From Hoplostethus atlanticus (Eukaryota; Chordata; Actinopteri; Trachichthyiformes; Trachichthyidae): 64,000 nucleotides of DNA. The stretch is from contig JAXDDX010000056.1 of assembly GCA_034670405.1 (NCBI GenBank), forward strand, positions 2,633,001 through 2,697,000, in the 5' to 3' direction. Shown here piece after piece: positions 21,563 to 33,825 of the stretch. Position 1 is the first letter of the stretch. The number at the start of each line of letters is the position of its first letter. The notes under the pieces were generated by a model. It worked only from the letters and a program-made list of their open reading frames with translations. It did not search any database and was not told where the DNA came from. Both the position numbers and the translations under genes were made by a program.

Positions 21563-24500
21563 GGATCTCAGTTTTAATCGACCATCTCATCATAATGCAC
21601 TATTATTGGGATATTTTGGGATGTCGGCCTGTTGGTCAGCTTACTCGTTATGCGATACACTACGTTGAGTGATAGCAGGCAACTATTATCCAAAGTAAGA
21701 AGACTGACCTTTTAGTAGTGTCCTATTGCCCACCTTTACTTCCTATATAAACAGGGAAAGTAATCCCAGGTAGTCCAAAACAGTATGTTATTTTTTACAT
21801 CATATTATGAGTAAATTTGCGACTGCCACATATCGGTTGCATATTGGCTGTGTTGAGGAAAACAAGGGTCCTCACTTGGAGTTAGACTATGAAGGTTTGC
21901 TCTGAAGAAAAACAATAAAGACAACCGAGAACAGAGAGGCGTACAGAAGGCGCCTTGGGGTACATCAGTGGTGATTACCAAACGAATGAGACTATCTGTA
22001 TGAGAGTAGGGGTTTCTCAGTGGTCTGGCCTTGAGGCAGCTTGAGACATTGGAGAGACAGCAATAAAATAGGACAAAGGGTTATTTGTCTTGTGGTTAAC
22101 ATAAGTATGAATGTATGTATGTATATATGTATGAATGAAAATGAATATAAAGGAAGAACACATATCCTAAAGGAAGCATGTCATGGTAATCACAAGAAGA
22201 TCATATTGGTATGTTACCTAGTGCATACAAAGGCTAATAACTAGAGGATAATAAAGAATCTAAAGGATTATAGGATAATAAATGAGTATAAGGAATAAAG
22301 AATATTAAACATAGGCCTCCACAGCTGCATATCATTTAAGATTACTTGCCATTTAGCTTTAGAGCTGCTACAAGTTCTCATTTTCTCACTTTTGAGATAA
22401 TGCTGTTGGCCTACTGTCACTCAACATAGTGCATACTAAACTGTTAGCAAGGAGCCCTGGAGTGAATGATCTACTGGGGACACAAGGATGATTTTGGCTT
22501 CTATCTTCTCATTGATTGAGAGGTAAGTTGACGAACAGGTCAATCACCCAAAAACGTGTGTATTCTTTTAAAGAAGAAAATCCACTCTAAAACCAAATTC
22601 ATATGTTCACATATTTATGTACAGTCCAATCAATATTTGTAAACATAAACAAACAAGGCTGATCCCAAACCTGGAAACCAGAGAAACAACACTATAATTT
22701 TAGTGTGACACTTTCTTGGCTTTACTTCATTAGCCATGCATCAGAGACTCATTTTGAGAGTCAACACACAAATGAGTGTTATTTAATTAATGTTCTAACA
22801 GCTCTGAACCAGAAAATGTACCCATATCCCCAGAAAATATCCCTGGGAACATCACCCTTTCATTTTCAATGGAGCAGAAGAAGGTGTCACTTCACAGATT
22901 ATTGTCTTAGATCCCTTGTTGGGGATCCTCACATCCTTCACACTATTATACAAAAAAATGGGAACATTTACGTTGTTGAATTGTAGAATTGTTTGTACAT
23001 GAGAAGACAATTGTGAGAGTGAAACCTATGATTGGAATAGTCATTCTCATAAATTCTTTAACCGGGATAATAATTCTTTAAATTCTTTAACCGGGATAAA
23101 CTATTTCTTATTTTGCTGCCACCTCAAGGACCCCTGGAGGTCCCCAGACCCCACTTTGAGAACCACTGCTTTATCTAGCTGCCCTAAAATGCACCCTACA
23201 TGTGATTGTCCTCTCAAGCGGATCCCGCCCCTTTTAGTCGTATGTGAAAATGAATAGGGGTGTAAAATACTTGCCTTTAAATATGTGATAATATTGACTA
23301 TTTTTGCATTCAAGGGTTCCTCTGTTATGCTATTTGTTGAGGTGGATTCTGATGGGTTTTGAGGCTGAAAAGAAAAAAAATAAATCTCTACCAATAATTA
23401 GCTTAGTATTGTAGGATTTGTCCGTTTGTGACCAAGGATAATGCAACATCTGCACCATAGTGGTTAGCACTTATTTTATTTTTTTAAATTCAGTAATGCG
23501 TTAAATGCAGCCCACTAGGGATGAAGAGGACTAAGTAAGTAATGCATTAAATATGCAATATCTCCATCATATGTCATTTCTAATTTAATTATTTGACCCA
23601 GTTTAAGATGAAAAAATAAAATGGAATCAAAAAATCGCATTCATTTTCGGTATAGGAAGAATAAAAATGGATCCAGATAGAATCCGAAATGATGACAACA
23701 CTTAAGAGGACCCACTCCCCCTGCCTTTTTCTCCTCCCTTCCTTCCAGCTTCGTAATCACAACAGGGTGAAGGCCCCCTCCGCCGAGCGGGCCGCCTCCC
23801 TCCTGGATGCAGCCATTACAGCACGTCGCCATAGTGACATCATGATGCCCCTGTACCACAGCTCCATTATGTTCTTCACTCTCCACGTCCAGCCCCCTCG
23901 TACAGAATGCAGCACCACTGGAAAAGGTTGCAATGCACATGACATATTTGTATATTATCTGGTTTTGTTCCTGGAAAAATTCTGTTTCCTCATGAATTAT
24001 TTCACATGGCCGACCTAACTCACATCTGACTTAATGCTATTTAATATTTCATGTTTTCTTTAATTAAAGATGAATTGATGAATTACTGTTCGAAATAATT
24101 TTACTAATTTATTTGAGCATGCTGTTGAAAACCTGGATGAACACAAAGCCTTTTGCAAGATGACATTTACATGAATCCATTGCACCTGAAATGAACTTTC
24201 CTCACATACTTGAAATAAACACTTAATTTTCATTCTCTTCTGTGCTCTCTTCTTGTTTGTTCTGTCAGATGGTTTTAAGTCTCCTTTCTTACCTTCTTGT
24301 CATCCTCATCTTTCTTATCCCCTCCTCCCCGCCCCTCCCATCGTCAATCCTCTCTGATTTCTGTCCACAGTTTTGCGTGGTCCTACCAGATTGACCATGA
24401 TAGACATTTGTAGCAGTATGAGGGGGGTGACTGAACAGAGCAACAGCAGAAGTAGACTTCTTCATTCTGAACTGGGCCCTGTTGTCTTGTCTTTACTGAG

Positions 24501-27500
24501 TGGACACAAAAATATCCCCAACAAGTAAGAATCTAGGCTATCTCAAAAATATTATTGGTTGGCATACCATGATGTACAGCCAACAGCATCAGTACCAGTC
24601 AGTGAGCTGAAGTTGGTCTTTTCTGCTTGTGGCATTGTTGTAACTTGGTTTATAGAGATATGTTGTCAACCTTTAGCTCACCGTACCAATACCTACGATA
24701 CTGACTGCACCACTGGAAATTGTTGGATTTGGCTAGTTGGCGGTTGAGACTGATAGTTTGAGCTGATAATTACGTATGGATGTTTGTGCTGTGTCTGTAC
24801 AGGGGTAGCAAACTGACTATGCTCCTTCGAGAGTCCATGGGTCGTGTAAATTGTCATACCGTGGTGGTTGCTCAAGTCACTGATTCGCCAGCACACCTAC
24901 AAGAGGCCTTAACCGCTATCCAGCTAGCTTCTCGCATCCGCAGGACACAGAAGAGGGTGAAGGTATATGTCCTGTACTGTCTTTGCTTTTCATTACTTGA
25001 CACTTTAGTTTGTGTTCATTTTGTCACTGGGTGAATTTATGCATGAGTGAAATTATTTCTATTTTTTGTATCTCCTATGTATCAAGGGCATTCCCCCTTT
25101 CATAATTTTGTTTCTTAGATTGTTTTAAACGTATCCAAACATATCCATGACTGTCTAATATATGGACTTATATAACCAGTACTTATGTCTTACCATGTGA
25201 TAATTTTAACTGCAAAGTATCATCCGCCTACTCTTAGACAGTGTTTTGGAAATTAACCTTGGGCCTAATCAATAATGTGGAGATCAATAACTTTTCATCT
25301 TCATTCCCACAGCAATCCACCTCATGCTCTCCTTGCGGCAGGAGCCTGAGCAAAGAGAGGACAGGGCCTCGGTCTCTGTCCCTGCGAGCGTTCCACTCCA
25401 CCGATGAAGTGGATGTCGACATTTCTCGTATCCGTCTGCGTGGTGAGCTAGATGAGCGCTCCAGCAGTGACCAGTCCTGTGACACAGTCATCCACATAGA
25501 CTCAGATGGTTCGGTCCAGCCCAAAGCCCCCCCAATGCTGGCCCATCCTGAATTCGTACCCATCATCCCCTCTCTGCACCCTAGCAAGCCCGGCATGGAC
25601 GACCCAGAGTTTGCCGCTCTCCTTCAGGAGCTTCTGAGCATTCCTCGACTGACGGGAGAAAAGAAGAAAGACGAAGATGTTCAAGGGACTGTTGAGATGC
25701 AGAATGGAGAATTGAGGCAGGTAGAGAGGGACTGTCTCAAATGTGATACGTTTGCTGAACTTCAAGAGCGCCTGGGTTGCATCGACGGTAGTGAGACAGC
25801 AACGGAGGTGCCCAAGCTATCCTCCAAGGACACTTCCACTAACAACATCACAACCAAATCGCAACCCCCGAAGGACACAGGGAAACAGACGGACATTGAA
25901 TCAGAGGCACCACAGACACTGCTGTTGAATCAGGAGTTAGGCTGCAACCAGACTTCTGTTGGAGAAAAGAAAACAGATGGTACCTTCCCTGGAGACAGTT
26001 TTCAGAGAGAGGACTCGGGTCTGTACGACTGTGAGGATGGCAGTGCAGCCAGTTCCACTGAGGAACCGCTGAATCAAACCCACAGTCTTAACATGATTTG
26101 CCAAGCCAATCTCTCTGCGTTGCCCAACACTGGAACTCCTAAGTCCCCCGATAACATCTCTCCTCAGGACTGTGATGTGGATACTCAGAGCACGGCTGTT
26201 CCCAATTCACTTGCTCTTACACAGCCCACAGGAAGCCAGAGGAGTTCCGAAGGTGGTGATTGGCTCAAACCAGAAATAAGGACCTCACCGATTGGCAAGA
26301 GTTCCCCTATATCTCCTCTCTTCTCCCATACCACTTCCTGTTCCTCTTCACCCTCCTTGGCTACCAGTGTTATACTTGGGGGCATCTTACCTCATCTCCC
26401 CACAGAGGAAGTTAAGGAAATGAAGGCCACTATCACAGTAACTGTTCAACAGCCATTGGACCTGAAAGGTCAAGATGAACTAGTCTTCTCTATGGTGGAG
26501 GAGGTGACCATCAGTGGAGCATTAGACAGAGGTAGGAAGGGCGGCAACATCATTTGTATCAGAGACACTGCCCAATCACCAGCACATGTTCAAGGCTCTG
26601 CCAGCTCTCGACCAATCAGAATCATCGGCAATGTCAGTGAAGAATCTGGAGCTGCTGGATGTTCTAATATGGGCGAAAACCCTGTGGTTCAGCCCATAGC
26701 CACAGAGGCCAGCACTCAAAAGTCCTTGTATCAATTCAGACGGGAAAATAGGTCATTACCTTCATTTATAAATCCCATGCTCATTAATACAGATATGGAT
26801 TGCGATTTGGATGGTGCTAAACAAAGCGGGAGTCATGATGACAGGAGTTTAACAGGAGTGGAGTCATTGTCTAAGCCCAGAAAGAATAATGTCAAATGTC
26901 AAGAAGATGAAAGGCCCCTTGAGAAGCAGAGTGGGGCTTTTGTTGTTGAGAATCATGACAAGAAGTCTGACAGCATATTTATGTCACCTTTAAGCCAAAT
27001 TTCCTGTGACACACCCGTCTTTGAATATTTCTACGATGGCGAAAACAAAGACTGTGGAAAGAGGCCCAGAAACACAGACAGGAGTTACCCCAGAGGGAGG
27101 GAGCGTGTTTATCCAACTAACACTCCAAGGGGCTTGTTGGGGGGAGAAATCAGTCGCAGACTTGTCGGGAATGCCCCCGAGAGAATTGCTGTTTCACCTG
27201 GTTGCCTAGCAACCGTCCCTGCCTCCCTTAAAACAGCTAGTTTGCCTAGAGGCTGGCACAATGCCAACCACCAGGAAAGCTACTGGGGCGGTCATATGGC
27301 AGACGACCACAGAGACCCAGGGGGGAATGGCATCATCCACCCCATGCAGCCCGGGGGTCACCCTGGAGAGGAGGCAGGACAGACAGCACTCCCCAGCCAA
27401 CCACAGCCTCTGCTTCTCCCCTCCTCGGAAATACAGTTTGGAGAACAGACAGGAGGCTAGCAGTCCTACCAGAAAGGGTATCGGGTCTTTGTTAGAAACC

Positions 27501-30500
27501 TCATGCCTAAGCATGAAACATGATAGTTTGAGTGGGAGGCTGAAGTCACCCATTGAGGACAGCAGCAGGCTTTTCAGTGCAAAACTAGAACAGCTGGCTA
27601 GCAGGACTAATTCCCTTGGGAGGTCCCCAGTGGACTTCCAAACTCTGGATAGAGGCAGTAGTAGCACCTCAGTGAGTTCTAAGGGAAGTCTTGATGGGAA
27701 TTATAAGGGAGTTTCTAAGGGGAATATTAAGGGGAGTTTTAAGGAGAGCTATGAGGGAGATTCTACCTTACCAAGGGCTAGCAGGAGTCCTAGGAGGACT
27801 CCTCGGTCTGTACCCATGGCTGACCAGAGTCACCATTTCACCATCTCCAACAACCTCCCATCGCAATCTCCTAGGTCTATTCATTCCAAGCTCTCCGCTG
27901 TTGGAAAACTTAAGATGGCTAGCCCCAAAGTCCGTCGGCTATCTGCCCCCAGCACCAAGAACATCAGCTTCTCCCCCAAAGGCCTGCAACAGTCCATTAA
28001 CCGCAGCGCCAGTCTCTCCCCAGATGGGAAAACCCTTAGCCAAGAGCAGATGTACTCCTTTCTCTCCTGCTCCCCTACATGGTCCCTTCACTCTATCAGC
28101 CGGACTCCAAGCCAGAGCTCCGCATGCTCATCCACTAGATCCCCTATTCAGGGGTTCATCAACGGGCGGATTTCTGACCTCCTCAAGGACAGGGAAACCA
28201 ACCCCACCTCAGGAGGACTGGACAAAATAACCACCAGACCTCTTGTGACAGAAGACAGACTTTCTGCCCATCCATCATCCATAAACCACCACCCACTCCC
28301 CTCGCCGTACAGCCGGATGACTGCTCCACGGACGCCCAGTCACATGAGTGGGCACGCCAGTGACGCCACCAGTGTGTTGAGTGGTGAATTGCCTCCGGCC
28401 ATGGGAAAGACGTCATTGTTTTGCCATAACAGGAACAGTGTGGGGAGCAGTGGTTATGATAGCATGATGAGGGACAGCGAGGCCACAGGCAGCAGTACTT
28501 CCAACAGAGATTCGGTCAGCGACAAGAGCTGCTCTGTCCTCAGCGTGACCCACAGCAGCCGAACGTCCCGGAGGAGAGGCAACACAGGTAAAACAACCGG
28601 AGTTACTTTACTTGCATTGAGACTTTACACCATTCTTGAAGAAGCAGGCAAGGTTTTGGTCTGACAGACTTTACATAAACTTTGTCATCATGACTATCAT
28701 TATCATCCTTTTAAAATCATATCAAATGAACGAGGTGAATGTTATAGAATTATACAACTATAGCATTAGAATGAGTATTTTACAGTGTATCTGCAGGGAT
28801 ACAGGTCACAACCAACTGTAGCCAGCACAGTACCTGCTTTTGACTGTGGTTTTGTGTTAAACTGTGATGTGGTCCTAAAAGCAAAAAGACTCCTGAGTGT
28901 TTATAGTAGTCTGCATGGCCACACAACTTTTTAATGTGACATTAACTGGTGATGGCACAGATTTGTAGTTTGCATTCATACCTAGTTTCCTTACTGGCAT
29001 TAAAGGGCTAAAGGTGGAGTAGGTCACATCATTAATATATGAGCCCAATGACAACACTTACTAATGGAATTGTAAATGGAGAAGCTTTTAATAGTGTTTT
29101 GTTGAAAAAAGATAAAGATGAGCCCAGTTGCTAATGGAGCAATGAAAAACAGGAGATGACAATGCATTTGCCCAATGACGGTGTGAAATCCCAGTTCCCA
29201 AATGTAATCTATTGTTAATTAGCTGATTCAATTATTAAATTCTGATTAAAAGCTTATTAAATTCTGCATTAATTCTTTGCTGTCAACTCGGTTCTCACCA
29301 CACAAAAGTTTTTTCTCTGCTCTCAATGTGGATAATTTCAAAGACGTACAATTGTTTTGTGAAAAGCATTACCTTCGTCCAATTTGCTGAATTTATGTTT
29401 ATGCCATATTAGTGTTAGAAGATGTTTGGACCAAGACTTGGTGAGTAGTAGTGACTATGGCTCAGCATTGGTGTTTGACAATTCATGAACTCATATGGAG
29501 GTATATACAATTGAAAGTCTTCTACTAAAATGCAATATATCTTTAAATAAGGTTTTATCAGTTAGCTTGTATTTAAAAAAAAATATTATTTCAACTGCTG
29601 CTGTGTTTAATGGTATGTAGTAGAGAGAATCAGGAAGGGCAGGGGAAAGAAAGACAGGTGGAGAGACGGCTTCATTGCCCTCATTGCACTCTCTGCCTCC
29701 GCCTCCTGTAGGCTCCCACCAGCGTCGTCTTTCCCATGATGCACCCCTGTCCATGAGACGCTCGGCCAGTGGTCTGCGTGCTCGCTGGGTAGACAGGGGC
29801 ATCCCAGAGGCCTACGAGATCAAGGTCTATGAGATCGATGATGTCGAGCGGATGCAGAAACGAGCAGGTGCTAGCAAAAAGGTGATAGGTTTATTTAGAT
29901 TTTTAGAAGTTAAAGGACTACACCAACTTTTCGGGAAATTGGCCCGTTGGTCAACTTACCCTTTATGTGACGAGAGGATTGGAAGAAATAAACCAACATC
30001 AACATACTGCATGCCAGTGCATTAGCATGTGCACAAGACAGATATATCTACTGGATAGCCGGGTGGGGGAGGTTTGAGAGTGTCTTGAAATTTCAGTGGA
30101 TGGGCAGGTTTTGCTCCAAAGCAGAGTACGGGTTGACTTTTGAAACCCAGAAATCTCAGCACCTGGCAAAGTAATCATTGAGTCATTGGGATTGATCAAC
30201 AACCCTATCAACAACCCCTGCTGATATATTGTGCAGTGAAAATCTTACCTATTGCCCCTTTAATTTAAGATCAATTAAGAGGGGTTGAGGTAAGATGAAA
30301 CTTTATGATCCTCCCTCCCCTTTTATGAAGGGGATGCAGTTCTCGTCACAACAGCAAAACAGCAAAGAGATAATTCAGTTGTAGCAGTAGCAGTAATAAT
30401 AGCAGTAGTAGTAGAAGTGTAGTTGTAGTACAACAGCAGCAGTTGTGTAGTTGTGTAGTATTCACATGCTCCATGATTTTCTTCTCTTTCCGTTTTGAAA

Positions 30501-30701
30501 AATGTGCATGTATTAACCTTTGAAACCATCCCCTCATTGTAATGAAGTTTGTTTTTAGAGAGTATTTACACACACATTAGTAGCCTACAGACTTGGTTTG
30601 CTGCCCAGGGGTGTCCTAACATGGTGTGTATGAGAGTGTGGAGAGAGACTGAGTGGGTGAGAGAGAGTAGGGGGGGTCCTGTTGTTCATCCAACCTCTAG
30701 A

Positions 30702-30736
<35 letters not shown>

Positions 30737-31763
30737 ACAGGGGCCAGGCTGCTTCAGTGCCAAGCTAAAGTTTTTGGAGCACCGTCAGCAGAGGATTTCA
30801 GAGGTCCGGGCCAAATACAGCAACCTGAAGAGAGAGCTAGAGCAGGCCAAGCAAAATCTCATGCTCGATCCCGTCAAATGGAACCAAGAGTGTGAGTGAA
30901 GTTACTCAATTTAACATACAAAATAGTCTTTTCAACTTCCAAAAATAACTCAAAATGTGGTTGTTTTACCTCACTCTATCCAATCCAATCCAATCCAACT
31001 TTATTTATAAAGCACATTTAAAACAACACAGTTGACCAAAGTGCTGTACAATCAATCAATCATAAAAACTTAAAAACACAATAAAACACAAGGACCAGTT
31101 TAAGAGACAAAATGACAGTAATATAAAAGCAACAAGACCAAACAAAAAGAAAAATGCAACTCTCATACTGAGTTAAAAGCCAAGGAGTACAAATGTGTTT
31201 TGAGGCGAGATTTAAAAACAGACAATGTAGGGGCCAGCCTAACATGTAGAGGCAGCTCGTTCCAGAGTTTGGGGGCTACAACTGCAAAAGCGCGATCTCC
31301 CCTGAGCTTAAGCCTCTAAACTCTAACTCTAAACGAATATTACCAATGTAAACAAGTATTTTACAGCCTTGAAAGATATCTATAAGATACTGTGTATATA
31401 TAAAAGTAGATGAGTGAAGAGAAACACATAAAGCATCATAGACCAGCCAGGTTATAAACATGAGCATGTTGTTTACTGACATCATATGTTGCCTAGTGCA
31501 ACTTTAATATACAGGCTGTTACACTGGAATGAGGCACAGTTTTACATCATTATTATTTCACAGTTGACCTGTGGCAGACGTTTGAGGTCGACTCCCTGGA
31601 GCACCTGGAGGCCCTTGAGGTGGTGACGGCTCGGCTGGAGAGCAGGGTCAACCGCTGCAAGGCCAACGTCATGATGGTCACCTGCTTCGAGGCCTCCACC
31701 AAGCGACGACAGAAAAAGCGCCGACGAACCGCGGCGGAGCAGCGTGGCTTCATGGGAATCTGA
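9983..31763 (+). CDS. kif26b: kif26b, kinesin family member 26B (atypical, non-motile kinesin), with an apparent frameshift in exon 12
   Basis: KIF26 proteins are kinesin-11-type microtubule binders without normal ATPase cycling, acting in adhesion and Wnt5a/Ror signalling (family knowledge). Fifteen coding exons: 9983-10013, 10211-10599, 12830-13363, 14796-14911, 15655-15826, 18753-18962, 19426-19519, 21046-21317, 23749-23926, 24371-24524, 24803-24962, 25313-28587, 29712-29881, 30741-30891, 31564-31763 (TGA). This totals about 2,034 aa, against about 2,100 in human. Two CxxC motifs (CEKC about 114-117; CGAC 174-177) precede the motor-like domain at about 415-770. Exon 12 holds the large disordered region; exons 13-15 encode the conserved [13 protein letters not shown] and coiled-coil tail. 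The P-loop is degenerate (GSADVGSWSS). Phases agree at every junction except that exon 12 has one surplus base. The first exon is short (10 codons plus 1 base) and less certain. kif26b is preferred over kif26a on synteny. Confidence 0.92.
10211..10599 (+). CDS. kif26b: kif26b exon 2, first CxxC motif
   Basis: The start at 10211 was chosen because only the acceptor ctttag/AGT joins exon 1 (phase 1) without a stop; the tempting tctcag at 10233 would be out of phase. It ends SSK/gtagga. The segment [16 protein letters not shown] matches the human CENCNARLVELKRQAL region. The rest is Ser/Pro/Gly-rich and poorly conserved. Confidence 0.8.
11743..11855. repeat. (TAG/CAG)n trinucleotide array in kif26b intron 2
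   Basis: About 113 bp of GTA/AGC triplets, open in several frames on both strands and so giving spurious poly-Ser and poly-Tyr reading frames. Confidence 0.95.
12185..12275 (+). repeat. SINE-like tail fragment
   Basis: The string accactgagcaaggcg then cacttaactcctagttgctc resembles the body of common fish tRNA-derived SINEs. No A or B box was located. It is in kif26b intron 2, which otherwise shows no exon between 10600 and 12829. Confidence 0.45.
12830..13363 (+). CDS. kif26b: kif26b exon 3, second CxxC motif and SP-rich tandem repeats
   Basis: In frame from tgtag/GAC, it contains [15 protein letters not shown] (human [15 protein letters not shown]) and ends VTIYPYHQ/gtacag. At about 13126-13163 an 18-bp unit coding HSRTHSP is repeated twice in tandem, followed by SPRSPRTP repeats: many proline-directed Ser/Thr sites. 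Confidence 0.85.
16543..16573. repeat. (AAT)n microsatellite
   Basis: About ten ATA/AAT units in kif26b intron 5. That intron (15827-18752) shows no conserved exon. Confidence 0.9.
16966..16996. repeat. (TG)n microsatellite
   Basis: About 14 GT units in kif26b intron 5. Confidence 0.9.
20398..20440. repeat. Interrupted (CA)n microsatellite
   Basis: AC repeats broken by ctctct in kif26b intron 7 (19520-21045), which otherwise is AT-rich non-coding sequence. Confidence 0.85.
21443..21561. repeat. Compound (CT)n-(CA)48 microsatellite
   Basis: A CT run at 21443-21463 is followed by about 48 perfect CA units at 21466-21561, the longest simple repeat in the window. It lies only about 125 bp past the kif26b exon 8 donor. 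Confidence 0.97.
21640..21760 (-). repeat. Dispersed repeat family B, fragment
   Basis: The words attatccaaagt, aagactgacctttta match 51694-51725 (attatccaaagt, aagatagaccttta). Intronic in kif26b intron 8. Confidence 0.55.
22340..22990 (+). repeat. Dispersed repeat family B, longer copy
   Basis: Bases 22365-22382 (gctgctacaagttctca) match 52527-52543. Bases 22807-22832 (gaaccagaaaatgtacccat) match 48777-48800 (gaaacagagaatgtacccat). It fills most of the distal part of kif26b intron 8. Confidence 0.5.
25313..28587 (+). CDS. kif26b: kif26b giant exon 12, containing an apparent +1 frameshift
   Basis: The exon opens in phase 0 after ttcccacag and must close in phase 1 at AACACAG/gtaaaa. That needs a length of 3n+1, but 3,275 is 3n+2. 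Up to about 27270 the frame from 25313 carries the KIF26B-like sequence (DRGSSSTS is downstream; KTASLPRG is the last clear match). From about 27290 the +1 frame carries it ([44 protein letters not shown]). The uncorrected frame stops at TAG 27458. Candidate sites are G runs at 27285-27288 and 27320-27325. Both halves stay open and conserved, so a sequencing/assembly error or a very recent lesion fits best. Confidence 0.85.
29895..30260 (+). repeat. Dispersed repeat family B, copy in kif26b intron 13
   Basis: The words ggactacaccaacttttcgg, catactgcatgcc, ttagcatgtgcacaagacag match the minus or plus strand of 52590-52690 (catactgtatgct, ttagcatgtgcatcggacag, and the complement of ccgacttttta). 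Confidence 0.6.
30380..30458. repeat. Imperfect (AGT/AGC)n array
   Basis: Degenerate TAG/CAG triplets in kif26b intron 13. Confidence 0.8.
30703..30735. repeat. kif26b: (GT)n tract abutting the kif26b exon 14 acceptor
   Basis: About 16 GT units run up to tttacag/GGG at 30741, so the dinucleotide array occupies most of the usual polypyrimidine-tract position. Confidence 0.9.
30976..31318 (+). repeat. Interspersed repeat of a common fish type
   Basis: It starts with a tandem tccaa motif and tttatttataaagcac, and continues through accaaagtgctgtacaatca to ttccagagtttgggggctac. I recognise this text as a widely dispersed teleost repeat but cannot name the family. It is in kif26b intron 14. Confidence 0.5.
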
Positions 31764-31807
31764 GTTCATTGATAGTGGGAGTTGAGGAAGTGGTGTAGTC
31801 GTGTATA

Positions 31808-31813
31808 AATAAA
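31808..31813 (+). promoter_or_regulatory. kif26b: kif26b poly(A) signal AATAAA
   Basis: A consensus hexamer lies 45 bases after the TGA at 31761-31763, implying a very short 3' UTR if used. No other good hexamer lies close by. Confidence 0.55.
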
Positions 31814-32094
31814 GGTAAAGGAAGGATACCCGCCTCTTTTTCTCAGTTTTATTTATGTTGTAGAAAGCATACCCACCTATCTGCCTAAATATCATCAGTA
31901 TCTAGATTGATGGAAGCAAATACACACATCTTCTTTGCAGTTTACCCTACATCCTCAACCACCGCTAAACCACTGGTCCATTTGAATTGAAGTGATTACA
32001 GATGGCAGCCGTGTGGAACGGTGTCATTTGGTCCTCCTATTTTTGTGATACTATATTGACCCCAAGAGAAAATCTCTTCTGGCGTGGCCCCACC

Positions 32095-32275
32095 ACAGGG
32101 GGGGTCATGTTGCAGTGTCAGCTTACAGAACAGCGCTCCTGGAGCCGGGTTTCAGTATCTTGCTTAAGGACACTTCAGCAGGGCAGATGCTTGTGGTGAT
32201 GCAGGATTGAACCCAGTCCTTGCGGTTGAAGGACGGTTTCCCAAATCACTATGCCTCCTTGCTCCTCTGCTTTCC
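32095..32275 (-). repeat. tRNA-derived SINE, minus strand
   Basis: Read on the minus strand it starts ggcatagtgatttggg, has a B-box-like GGGTTCAATCC (complement of 32205-32215) and then aagtgtccttaagcaagata, the typical order of a fish tRNA-derived SINE. Confidence 0.65.
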
Positions 32276-33780
32276 CACAATGCAATGTGTAATCATCCTT
32301 TCAGAACTGACCAAGGCAGATGTTAATGTTCATCTTGTATGCCAGAGATCTTCAGGAATACCATGACGTTAAAAACTACCCTAAAAACAATTCATGTTTT
32401 TAGCATTGTTTATTCCATGAGCAACTAGTACAACTAGTAGAAGCCAATGCTAACAAGATGTTAGCATCCCCGTAATTGTTCCTTGTATGGAAAAATCAGA
32501 CTTACTGAGTAATAAAGAATTCAGAATTTCATTGTCCCACTTTTAAGACGATAAACCAAGAGACTGCTTCTCTGTACACTTCATTCATTCACCAGGGTTT
32601 AATATAGACAGCCCACAATGTTGGTGATGCTATTGTATATACTGTATTTATTACATCTGTGTAGGGCTACCCTCCTTAGTCATTTAGCCGTTATTAATGA
32701 CTTCCATGCTGTTAGAGTAATTTCCTGGAAAATTTGAGGCACGCCTGAACTTCATCATAACATGAATCACAACAGTATTTACCAATGTGCATTGGTCATT
32801 GAGAAATGCTGGGGCAGAAGTAATCGTTTGGCATTCATATTCAGAAAGACACAATTTAATGTTGTTGTTAAATAAAGCAAAAAAAAAAAAAATAGAAAGA
32901 CACAATTTGGAAAGCAATTTTTACAGATTTGCTGATTAAATGGATTATTGGATTAGTAAATATAATTCTGTGAATGTGAATTGATCAAGAATCAAAATGA
33001 AATGAGTACATTGTAAAGATCTCCTTTTCGTTTCCTGTCAGTGTGAATAGAAAAGTGAAGGTCTCTTTATCAGATTAAGAAGACTTTGAAGTTACAAAAG
33101 GGGATACCACACAGCCCCTACAGCCATGTTTTGTACATAAATGTTTCTGCTAATCTGAACTTCACCTGAAAATATAATTGTATTTTTCAATTCCTATTAA
33201 ACTTATGTAAAAACATGCACCTTCCAGTAACCAAAAAGTCATTGGGTCAAGAGGAGGACACATTGAAAAGTAAAGTCCACACACTTATTATTCTCCCATG
33301 GTGCCATTTTGTAAGTTCAGGATTTTTAGATCGCCAGTCTGCCAGTGCCATTGCCAGTCTGAAGCCTTTTCTCACAGAAGTGTTTGTCGATAAGTTATAG
33401 AGAGAAATACTGATAAAGCTGTTTGAGGGGATTTAGAGAGAAATGACTTTAGTTCTAGGAAGTTAGTGCCATGTCCTCACAAACATAAACACCAGTGTGA
33501 AGAGGGTGGTTTTTAGTAATCAATAAATCGGCTTCTAAAACACCCTGGCAATATTTGTGGGCAGAATAAAAAAGTGTGGATTCTACTTTCAGTGCAATGA
33601 AGATCCCAACAGTGGAATTATTACTATGATAAAAGAATAACGTCATCCTTTCTGCCTGGAAGCACTCGAGTCACTGAGCCAAGAATAGAGGGATGCACTG
33701 ACGCATTGTAATCAATACGGACACTTTTCTAAAGTAAATAGAGCAATGCATTTAAACATGCAGGAAGACAGACAGCACAC

Positions 33781-33781
<1 letters not shown>

Positions 33782-33823
<42 letters not shown>
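33782..33823. repeat. (CA)n microsatellite
   Basis: About 20 AC units in the kif26b-cnst intergenic region. Confidence 0.95.

Positions 33824-33825
<2 letters not shown>

Noticed and set aside
27206-27667. A 153-codon minus-strand frame opposite kif26b exon 12
   Set aside because: Antisense shadow with no recognisable motif, spanning the frameshift region by chance.
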